Of a stretch of DNA of 64,000 bases, positions 36,701-48,700 are shown in pieces. The stretch's first letter is position 1. Every line of letters starts with the position of its first letter. The stretch is from the NCBI GenBank assembly GCA_006247105.1, contig CM016925.1, positions 2,170,001 through 2,234,000 of the forward strand. The letters run 5' to 3'. This DNA is from Giardia muris (taxonomy: Eukaryota; Fornicata; Diplomonadida; Hexamitidae). The notes beneath the pieces were generated by a model, which saw only the letters and a program-made list of their open reading frames with translations, searched no databases and was not told the origin of the DNA. A program made the translations under genes and the position numbers.

Positions 36701-39700
36701 GATTCAACCACCGAGAGCAGGCTTTCATCGCTTCAAAACATTGTCGGGATGTGTTCGCGTCTCATTCTCCTTGATGATGATGTCAGACACCAGATTAATG
36801 ATTGGTGGTCTCTCCCTATCAGTTCTGTAGCCGTCTCTGACATCAAGCTTTTTGTCCTCAACGCCGTTCATATTGCGACAGCGTTCAAGGATGCCTTCGG
36901 AACCAAGCTTGCCATCACTACCATTGCAGATGGTATCCTTAAGTTTATCAACTCCCAGCGTCAACGATTACTCCTTCTATTCGCGGTGAAGGCTGGGATG
37001 TATAACGTGCAGGTTGGGTTAATGCCGGACTTGACTGCGTACGATACCCTACAACCGTATCTTGATGAACCATTGGATCTTGATGCATATCTTGGAGCTG
37101 ATACTCGAGAGCCATATATAATCAGCTCCTATGTCCAAGAAGCTCTTAAGACCCTCCCTCGGGCCGTCACCGACGAGATGAAGACTCAGAGGGTTCTTGA
37201 TATGCTAGCAGGCCATAATATCAATGTCAACTTCGCACTTGCCGTCCATAGCTCTAAGCTACGAAGCGATCGCATAATTCAGCTTCAGCTACACGAGATT
37301 TCCCTTTCAGTCCTTGGCGTTCCGAACTCCTTCATCTTAGATAGCTTCTCGCTCCCCGCCTTCTTCGGCCCCTATAGTGACAGTGCAACGTGCGTCGAGG
37401 CCGATTTCCTGTCTCTCGATGTCGTGAAACGAATAGATGCCGGACTTGCCATTGTCCCACCTTTCACTCCATATCTTTCCTCACGTATTAAGCGCCCATT
37501 CGGGTTACATAAGCTCACCTCGGGGGCGACTAAGGCGTTGTCGCATCAGAGGAACAAGCTTCCACTCCATACTTGGCCTGCCACAGATGCGTTACCAATT
37601 CTCTTGGACATGAAGTATGGATACATCATCGGGAGGAAACAGGATATGGCCGCCTCCTTAAGCGAGTCCCAGGGTACTCTCCGAATAAGCTACGAAGGAA
37701 TCAACGAATATACAACTCGTAGCCTTGATTGGCTTTCCGTTAATATCCCATCATACCTGACTGTCACAACTGGTACTCGATCGAGTAGCCCCGTCGCATG
37801 TCTCGTCAACTGCAACGATAGCATAACGGAGGCCATTCAAGCCCAGCTCTCGCGGAAACTCGACACAATTCTATCTAACGTCTACTCAAAGACCGCCGTC
37901 GTTTCTAGCCAGGTTGAGGCGACGAGTATCATCGAGACTCTTGGCTTCGATAAGGTCTTCCTTGCTGGGATGGAGCGACCGGAACAGATCAACTATATTG
38001 CTGAGAAAAGGATCGCCGCCTTCCTAGACGCGATTCCGGACAGGTTTTACGCTTCATCCTTCTACTTGGACGCATATAAGCATAGTCCTGCCGCATCCTT
38101 GGTCGAGGTAGTACGCTCTATTGACACACAGCCGCTATATACGGCTGATAATGCAATTCTATTACATCCGGTAGACCCCTGGGGTGTGGTTCGCGTCCGA
38201 AAGCTTCACCAGGGCACGAGGATGCGTCTTCAACCAATTCGTCTTCCCGAGCTCAATGATCTCGAACCTCTTTTCATGGGCTACTTGGAACCTATCGTGA
38301 ATCCATTCCTTGTCCGTTTGGACTTCTTTCAGGCCTTCATCATGCGTGCCATCTACGAGCATAAGCTCTGGCCCGAGCAACTCGTCGAGCATATGTCCCA
38401 CATAGCTAACCTGGGACAATTTGTTCATTGCCAATTCAAGGCATATGCTGAGCTCACAAAAGCAAACCTTTTCGTCAGCATCTCTTACGACGAGGTAGAT
38501 CTGGGTCTAACTAATGTGGGCTTACCTTCTATTACAACGGAGAAGGGCCAGGCTTTCGTGACAGATAACGCCCTCTGCTTACCTTTTGTCAAGGTTCTGG
38601 AGATAACGGATCCAATTGCGGAGAAGCACCGTGAGCTAGTCACTTCACTCCGTCAGCTCACGGTCGCACACTGCAACAGTACGAGTATGCTCTTGCAGAT
38701 GGCAGCCAGGCGTAATGTGCGCCAGAACATATGGGCTCTTTGTGACGAGGCAATGGCATTTCAACGTTCTCTCATCCGAGTTTCATCCACATGTTGCGGT
38801 ACTGGCCTTCTTGGTAGCTCGTCGAGCCAGAAAAGCTTTCGAGATGCAATGGGTACAGCACTTGCCGAGGTCCTCATTTACGAGACGTATCACTCTCCCG
38901 AAGTGGTTTCAAAGTCCCAAGAGCCTGTGATGAGGGCACCTTTCATGGTGTTCCGTTTCCCACAGCGAATTGTCGATTGTCTATCAGTTGTCCTTGCCGC
39001 GGCAGGATATGAGGGCTATGAATTTGTTGGGGCGAAAATTGTCTATCCAACTGGAACTCAATGTTATTATCTTGATGGGATTATCCGGCGTTCTATCTAT
39101 GCTCGGCGTTGGTCTTGTCCAGCTCCCTTGCCTTATAGTGCAACGAAGACGATGACCTTCCCACGTGCCGAGTACATCTATCACCTAACCCTTGACCCAT
39201 CTGTTATGGCGGTAGCGGCTTGTGATGCGATCGAATATCTTCCTTTTGCCACTCCAATGCAGTTCCAATACCTTCATATGGTGTTTACGACATTGACACC
39301 ATGGGTGATAATGAGACTCATAGAGATATCTCAGAGTACACTTATAACAAAGTGCACGAGTTTCCTGATGCAGCTGACCTCTTTCGATTACCATAACGAG
39401 CTGGCGTACTTTGTGCGCGGTTTCCCGCTCAGTATCACCATCCAGACTATTTATAATGTAATAGGTACCATTCTCGAGGATCTACAACAGAAGAATACCG
39501 GGATCTATGATTATGTTGGAAAGCTGGCGGAGTTAGTCATCGCGCTCCGAACGGCCATTAAGAATCAGCGGAAGTACCCTTTCCTTCTCTTTGATAGCAC
39601 CTATGCGTCCATCGTTGTCTCACGGATGGTCCATCGTATCTCACGCCTACATGGGGTTCCAGGAGAGTTCTCGCACCTATCTGCCGCCCTCATGGACATC

Positions 39701-42700
39701 GAGGATTGCATGGTTTCATTGGCGACAGATACTAACACACACCCGTCTATTTACGAGACATATGTGTCGGATGGCGAAGATGAGGAATCCCCTTTAATAG
39801 AGCAGAACCATCTCCTTGGGAAGAACCTCGAGATGATCTGTGCGCGTATGCAGCGTGCCCAGAACTTGGCGAAGTCGCGTGCAGAACATAACTCCTTCAA
39901 GGAGGCCGAGATTCCAGAGAAGACGGCAACGTACGCACGTACCGATACCGACGCCGCGAAGCGCGAGATCACGTTCCAGCTCTTCTTCGCACCCCAGGTG
40001 GTCGCACCTCTCCGGGATTATGATGAATATATGAAGGAGGCCGCCATCATCCAGCCATATTTCTCGGAGCACCGAGCTCGTTATATCGAGGCTACCATCA
40101 ACGCATTAGATAGTATCCTCCAGACTATACTGCCACAGATCAACGTGCATACTGGCTACAGATTCGGTGACTCGGCATTCTCGGTTGAAGGGCTTTGTAG
40201 TACACGCTCGGAGAATAAGAACACCTCCATCTGGGAAACACTCATCCCTTCGGTCATGTTCCTTCCAACTGTTCGCAACGGCGTGTTTGTTCGCTCCCGT
40301 GACCCCACTGACTGTGTTGACAAATATACACACCTACTTGGAGTGCAGCTCACGACGCTTCGTAACACTTCAAGACGGAAGGTTGACGACTTTCTCAGTC
40401 TTTTCTCATCATATCCCTTTTTGGAGAAGGTCCAGGATTATAAGCTTGACCTCATCTACTCTGGCTGCCATATGGGGTTCGCTGGGTCCCATGTTCTTGA
40501 CATTGACGTTCAGTACTTACCCGAGGCTGATCAGTCCTTGTCACGCCTATTGGAACTGATCATGAATTCAAGTCCATGCATCTTGGTTACCCCGAAGGCC
40601 TCTGGCTACTTTTCCTCTAGCATCAAGACATATTTTTATTCGACTCTGCCACTAACGATTGGATATCGTCCTGTTTTTATCCTGGCCGACCCGGAGACGT
40701 TCTCCCTCACCTCCTTCCTTTCTCTCCTTCAGGCCCAACTTGTAGTTGTTCTATATGGTTTTGAAATCCTAGACTTCTTGAAACGGGCCTCTAGTCAGAT
40801 ACTTAGTGAGTTCCAGACTCTCTTGACACTAGCCAGTGTGACGCCCATGCCTGGACGCCTTGTTTTATGGCATGCTTCATCGTACGGGACAAGTCACGAG
40901 GGGAAGTCTTGTCTCTACACTCCTACCTTCATCTCTTGGTTAGCTGCAGGAAACCTCACTCTGGAAAGCCCTATACTGATTCATGCAGTAGAACTCTTTC
41001 AGAAAGATTCTAGCCCTGAGCTAGTCGAGTTCCTATGTCTTTGTTCGGAGCACGAATACATACCCCATGTTCCTATTGAGCTGGGCATCCGCCTCTCTCG
41101 GGAAGCCTGCTTCGCATTAGTCTTATTGAGGTGCACCTCAGAGCGTGCTAGGAATACGGTCCGCAAGATCTGGAAGAAGGTTTGGAATTGCGAGGTTCCA
41201 TCGAACTCTACGCTTATCTCAGCGTTGCATGCCTCATCTCCGTTACATATCCTCCAACCCGATGCCCTTCGAACATATCGTTCACAGACGGGACAGAAAG
41301 GGAAACGGGATGGTGGTTCGAATCAGGATCTTACCTTCTGCAAGAAGATGCATAACCGCTTCATTTCTGAGTGCACCCGGCTTGATGTTGTTTGTCCTGA
41401 GTGGCTGGTTGAATTTTATAAGACGTATTACCACACTGACTGTCGAATGCTACTCCCCTTCTCGTCCCATGGCTGGATGGTTGTTGGGTTAGTCGTCCGT
41501 AGTATTTTAAGTCGTGAAGGTGGAGTTACTCACGGTATTTATGTAGGTAGAACAGAGTTTGATGAGAATGTCAGGATTCTAGCTGATAAGGCCGAGATGA
41601 ACATCCTCTTGAGCTCACTCGTGCGCCTTTTGACGGATATAATGCGAATAACAAACATTCATGGCATGCACGAAGCGTTCGAGCTAGGAGCCGACCATTT
41701 GGCCTCCCTCGACCCTTGTACCACCGTCTGTACCATTAATGAGCTTTTACGTGGGATACCGTTGATGAGTGCCGTGCAAGTGATTTCCACTCCCGACGAT
41801 CTCACGTATTCAGCCATGGGTACCGTTCTTCTCCAACAGCACACGATTTATATCTTTGATTGTTCCGGCTGGGATGAATATGTAGCCTTGGGGACGCTCC
41901 AAAAGGTTTCACAGGCCGTAAGAGATGAGACAACAAGGCTTATGGTGATTACACCATCTGTGCGTCTATTCACAACTTTTGTTCAGATCGGAACTGTTAG
42001 TGGCTCACCATTCCTCACTGAGAAGCAGGAAGCTCCTGTAGAAGGCTTACTTCATCCGGCAGTGTTGGTATGGGATGTCGCGGCGACGATCTCTTACAAG
42101 ATTGCCGACTATTCAGATGGCCTTCCGTATGAGATACATGCCCAGGACTCGTCTGGGATCAGTGCAAATCAGTTCAGCATGATCTTGGCATCATTGTCCT
42201 TCTCGTCTCATGAGCGCGGGATCGCTAGTATGTTATGCACGTTTTGCCAGGTTATCTTCTTGCCCATTCTGCAGATCGTTATTGGGAGCATTGGAGAGCC
42301 GCAGACAACAGAGTCTTGGGCGTCCATTTGCACCATTGCCGTCTACCTTATGCAGCTCTATAATATCATTGTCATCTCACCTAACACAATGGCCCAAACC
42401 GGCCTTTTTGGCCAGCAATCCATAACTGTCAATTCGGACTTCATGATGTGCCTTGCAATCGGCTTGGAACACCCTGCCGAAGGTCTGGCACATCTTTGTG
42501 CCCTCATGTTCTGCTGCATCATGACCGCCGCTTTGATGTATACCCTTCTTCAGAGGGATTCGCTGGCTGACCATACCAACGGGAAGGCCATTACTGCCGC
42601 CCGATGCTTGGAGGCAATATTCCAGGGGATGAACACGATGATTCTGCAAGGGAAGGGTGAGAATGTCTTTGAGATTACTCTAGATGCTTTCCTAGAGGAG

Positions 42701-45700
42701 TATTCGATCATTCGGTTTGATTACGCTAAATACATCCAAACGTACCTAGAATCGCTCCGACAAGCGAACTACATGGAAGAGCCGGTCTATAACTCTGCTA
42801 GATACGTCTTTCCGTTACCACGGTTCACATTGTTGACCGAGGGCCCGTATGAGCAGCTCCTGAAATGTAAGGAGATCATCTCCCAGTATTCTTGTTCTGG
42901 GAAACAAACCCTTGATGTCCTCTTCAAGATTTCCATAGAGTTGCAAGTCCTCCCATATCCCGAGGAAGTACGAGTCGGGTCTCGTGGTCTTCGCTCATCC
43001 GATGAGTTCGATTTGCATGCTTACTCGTCAGCACTTGTCCATATGCGTGGCCTTGATCCACGTGACTTGAAAGGACGAGCTTTGGCATATTATGTCGCGG
43101 CCTTCGTGTTTCTAAGGAAGCCTTGTGTCTTACTCGCGTCGATTAACACTCAGCACGTCAGACTGGCTGTCCGCTATGCTTTCCCTCTTATCAAAGAGGA
43201 TTACACATACGAAGTCCAGCCAGAAATCCTTGCAACCTCAGCGAACATGACCGCTAATGGGCAAACCCCTCCCTCAAAGCGTACATACCTTCGGACAATA
43301 AAGTTGAACGTTCAGACCGAGGAGAGCATACATGCCTTCTTTACGAGGAACCAGCTCTATTTTCATGTTGTCGTTGATAACGGGACTTATTTGGCGTACG
43401 CTTGTATCCATACGCTTCTTATCATTGAGCTGTGTACCTCCAATGCGGATACACCTATTGCATTACTCCAGCTTCTCCAGAACCGTACGGTGTCTATGAC
43501 AGATATAATTGGACAACCTCATATGTGTCACCTGATCAACGTCTCCTTCCTCGTGATCTATTCAGTCCCATGCATTCGGGAAGCAACGACTCTCGTGAGG
43601 TTATTCCCCTCTCTTGTCACGGATTGTTTCCGAGCCATCGATCTAGAAAGCTCGACTCCGCAGAAACAAGTGCTCCATCACCTACTACGCCTGGAGATTG
43701 GAGATGGATATGATGATAGGTTTGTTAAGAAGTTGGTGGAACACCTTGAGGCTAACTCGTCACTTATTCGGTTCTACGTCCCCTTCATACGGATGTGCAC
43801 GTTTTTATACCTCCGGAATCTCTATATCATGACGAACAAGGGTAAGGAGGGCGTCTCGATCGATGACATTATACGATTCGTGACGTATAGCTTCGTCGAG
43901 GTCGGAACCTGTGATTACGACAATTCCACGTACCGCTCGCTTCTGCAATTACTAGGCACGAAGGTCGAGGTGGAGAATACCATGATTGGCCGTGCTATCG
44001 CGTGCAAAGAACTGCCCTGTTACGGTTCGGCCACCTTTAGTATCCAAATCATATGTTTGATGGCCGCAAATGCATTTCTGGCATGCTCATCCAATCGAAT
44101 TCCTTTCCATTATGCCACTAGCTCGCAACGCGAGGCCGAGCGGCGTGCCGTCTCGGAACAGAAGTATTCGCGCGGTAATGTTCGCTCACGTGGGGACCCA
44201 CACCTCGTCTCAGATTTGAATATCATGGATATCTTAACAGAGGAACATTTGGGAACGTCGACCGAGCTTGATTCCGTCGTCCGGCAGAAGGTAGAGTTCA
44301 TCTTACCCGAACAGGTATATTATACTCTTTGCTCATCATATGTGAGCGGTATTCGCGTCCCTCTTGCTTTTGTCTTACCAGCAGGGGTTAATTACCCCGA
44401 ATTTGTATTCATTCTTAGTCGACTCACGCGATCCGAAGTTAAGGTTCCCCTCTCACCTAAACGGGTGGCTACTGACTCTCTGATCATTGACATTGGTGCG
44501 GCCTGTGGGACATATCCATCTCCCGACAACTTCTTCAATTCGTCGATGCAGCAGTACTCCTTACGCGACCGCGTCAAGGTCTGCCTTCGTGCGGCGATTA
44601 GTATTGTTCTTCGGCTATCTCCATCGACCTTTCTTCCTCCCAGCCTTATTAAACGCGGCACCCCCGATACCTACTTGATACCCGGTTCCAATGGCAATTC
44701 TGAGTCACAAGAGCATAACTCGTTGCCCATTTCAACGTCTCTACCCGTCATCTTGGCATCGAATAACGACCCTCTAATATTACCAAAACTAGAGCTTATC
44801 TCATATACTACGGCGACCGGAACCGTTGTGGAGACGGAGAACAGCAGTACTGATTACAACCAGGTCACGGTAGTCATACCGCTTTCACTCATCTTCGCTA
44901 CCGGGACCTTCTCGGAGATCTATTCCTTGGTTGAAGGGACTACATCTGGTACAGACGTCTGGTATACCGTAGAGATGACGGACATCCTCTCCGACTTCTC
45001 ACTCAACAACTCTGCTAACTGTACCTCTTTCTCCTTTATCATGAGTATTCTGGCAACGAAGCTCTCAGTGATCATCTTTGAGGATGTTTCCGTCGCAGAT
45101 CTATCCCCTACTTCCAGATTTGAGTATCTGCTATTGCGAGAATATGGACTGATCTATAAGCTAGCTGATTTCACCTATTCCTTTGGTGATCTTCCCGAGT
45201 CGACTTGTCTTTATCTCGAGCGGTTTGTACCGAATCCAACGATCCCGGACATGACGACCTCACAGAGCATGAGTGTGTTTGAGAGCTATGGAGGGAATAC
45301 GACACTCACTCGTCTTACGATTCTCCCCATAGACCTTCTTCAAATGACGACCAGTAATCTATCGAATGCGAGTCCAATGAACCTGAACATGAAAGCTCGT
45401 TGTTGTCTTCTTACTCGTCTTTGGCCCACACTCTTCGGACCGAACTACATGATGCCACCAATCTTCGCCCAAATCGCTCAAGGAGGGGAGGCGCAGGACC
45501 CAGGTCGTCAAAGAAGTACTCTCGCAATGACCAACGTTCAAGCTCCCGAAGCGGCTTCATCTAAGGATATCATCGCCGTTGTATGTGGTTACTTCTTCAA
45601 TATCATCCTGATGGGAGTTGCACCCCTTGACAAGAGTACGTACCCGCTCTCTCGCCTTCCTTCTGCTAGTGCTGAGGGTGAGGCCTCCGATAATCCCGTT

Positions 45701-48700
45701 ACAATTACCTCGAAAGCTAGCCCATTCTCGCTCTTCCCGAAGGTTGCCGCCGACTATATCCAGCACCGTACTTGGATCTCCTTTGATTCCTTGGTCACTA
45801 TTGGCACCTTCATTACCGAGAATATCAAGATGGCTTGCGAGACCGAGCTTGAGCGTGTCATGCCATGGATGAAACAACTCAGTATTCTTATCGCCACCCA
45901 TGAGGTGGCATTCAACGAGGCCGAATGGTTGGTCGTCCAAGCCAGTAATGCCGAGAAGGCATTCCGAGAGGTTCAGGAAAGCATCCCCGACCTGACGGCA
46001 TGGGTGACGGAGACGCGCGGCATATATGAGTCGAAGACTACCCTCTTTCATAACTCGGTGCTCCTGCTAGATACTAAGATCCCAAGTGAGCATGTCAGTC
46101 TTTCTAGAAAGCGTACTGCACTTCTTAAGGAAGTTCAGAACCTAAGCGATTACCTTCTGAAGCGTGCTTTAGACGTCAACGTGATGCTCCTTACGCAGTT
46201 CACGGGTGGAACTGTGGAGGATGGCCATCCCGTCTTATCGCTATATCTCTCCACACTAAACATTGAAACCTTCACCCTTGAAACCTCCTTTCAAGCCTCT
46301 ACCGAGACAGAGAAACGCTTTTTGAGACTAGCTGAAAACATCTCAGAGTACCAACGTGATGTTCAGCTCATGATAGCTTCTGCAGATCCTACTCTTCATA
46401 AGTACTACGAGAGTTATTGTTCCGCTCTCGAAGCCATGCTCGAGGCAAAGCGTATCTACCTCCTCGCGGATTATCAATTCACAAACGCCAGTACTTACAT
46501 CGATGCAGGCGTCCCAGTAATCACTCGAACCCAAGAACAAGCCGACCTTGTAGCCGCTCATGAACGTCTCTCCGAGAACTTGGTCCTACTTAAAGCTCTA
46601 CAGGTGGAGTTGAGTGCAGTCGAACTCGCTAATCGTAGAAAGAAGCAGTTGGCCGCCCAGATCGGCTCATTAATCGCCCTCTGTGTCGTCTACGGCTTCA
46701 AGTACTTGAACTTCTTCAATGCCGTTCTAAATCAGGAATTCGGTCGTGGCACGGGACAAGAATGTCACTTCTGCCTTGATACGACTCCTTGTCCTATTTG
46801 TGACTATTGTCGTTGTTATTGCATGTGTACACGGACGGTGGATGCAACAGGGCGCGTACAAACGCGTAGTGCACCACCTGGAAAGGTATATTGTCCCGAA
46901 TGCGTCCATAAGGATCAGCTGATAAGCATTCTTACAAGTACTTTCTCCAATATCTTCATGACTCAATCCTCACTTCAGGCACGAGCTACAATGACGAAGG
47001 ACCAGCAACTAGAATACTTGTGTGTGGTTATTCTCTCACTCCTTCCATCTTCACGGCCGATTCTTATCTCCCCATACCTTGGCATTGCCCCAATAATGGA
47101 GACCCTTCATAACTCTCAGAAGTATTATCTAATCAATGTTGATAAAAGACCGGACTGTTTGGAGATTCTTAATGGGCAGATCCAAGAGGCTATGCAGCAA
47201 CCAAATCACATCTTCCTGATCTCCTTGCAGGTTTTTAACTGGGAAGCTTTTAATCTCTTGGCAGTCTTCTTCCAAAGCTTGAGGTCTCTTGCAGAATATG
47301 GAAACATCGAGCTCTCCATGGATTACTCGAACCGACGCTACAAGATTGCCACGCCCCTTTCCAAGTCCGTCGTCTATGTGATGTGTGACATACAAAGGCC
47401 TTACGACTCTGCACATGCATTCCCATTGTCGTCCTTCTTGCTTGCCTCTCACGCCTCTCTGGAGAATATCGCAACATATTCTCTTATGCGGTGCGTGGTG
47501 GCACCTCCTATGACGCCAGATGGGTTGTGGCAGGTATCTCACTCCATGGCGAGACATAGACGGTATTATATGGAGCGATTAGCAGGATTCTTCATTCCTG
47601 AGTACGTGACAACGTTTATACAACAACGTATCTCGGAAGGGGATGTGAGGAAGCAAATGGATCAAATGACACAAGGGGTTGTGAGTATCATCTTGACGAA
47701 GGATAACATCCTAAAGTTTATGGACAAGATCGGCTCAATGCTCGCCGCTCGTAATGGATTGAGAGAGTCCTTGGAACAAGAGCATAGATCTTTTACGCGG
47801 TTAGTCGAGAAGAGAGATTCTCTCAGTGCAAAAAGCGATTCCATTCTTTCTAGAGCTGTTCAAACACTCTTCTCTATTGTCAACTACCTTGGGAGGCTAT
47901 CTATGAAGTTTCCGGCTCTTATTAACCTATGGCTACACATACGGAAGATCGTTGGAGAGGAAAATAAGACATACACGGCACAGGAGTTCGAGGCCTTTAT
48001 CGTGGCATTCTTTATCCCCCTCATGCACCAGTGCCTTCCAGTGGGACAGTTTTATCTTAGTGTGATGCATATCATCATACTTACAAGGGTTGGGATGAGG
48101 GGTCTTAGTAAGGAAGAAACCACGTTCTTGTACACAGACTCTCCTTTGCCAGATGTCTTATCCCCAGACCTGAGAGTGTTAGCAAACTTCTGGAGAGACT
48201 TATCCCAAACGAACGTTGTAACGTCGGAGATGGCGATGCATCTTGCCGAGATTTGCGAACCGTTATTGACTCTCACACCCCGTGACGATAACGCTTTCCT
48301 TGTCGATTATCTCTCCCACAAAAGAAGCTCGAAGGATGTTCTGTTATTGTTTTCCGACCACCCTGAGGCGGATTGTGCAGACCTAGCCACATACCTCATC
48401 GAACAACAGTATCGTGTGCATGTGGTTGGGACCTATATCGATCAAGCAGAATATGTCCAATACGTTGGATATGGTGACGTCCTACGCCCCTTATATCAGC
48501 AATTTGACCGCGCCTCAACAATCCTCCCATTAGAACAGAGCACTCAGTCAACGGGTGGGGTGGTTATCATGGTCTTATGTCCAACGGTTCAGAATCTTAT
48601 CTCTATGTCTTCGAAGTATCATGCGAGCTCCGAGACGATAGTATACGTTCTTGAGACACGTGTCTTCCAATATCCTAAGGAGTATAGGGCTTTGGGAGAG

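Noticed and set aside
38121..38131. TTGACACACAG, close to the Giardia intron 3' end (CTRACACACAG)
   Set aside because: The surrounding frame is open and continuous in dynein-like sequence, and no matching 5' splice site with a frame benefit was seen.
40876..40905. GTSHEGKS in the dynein-like protein, a formal match to the Walker A pattern
   Set aside because: It falls at the place of the NPGYAGRTELP segment of dynein AAA1, well after the position where the P-loop should be, so it is probably coincidental.
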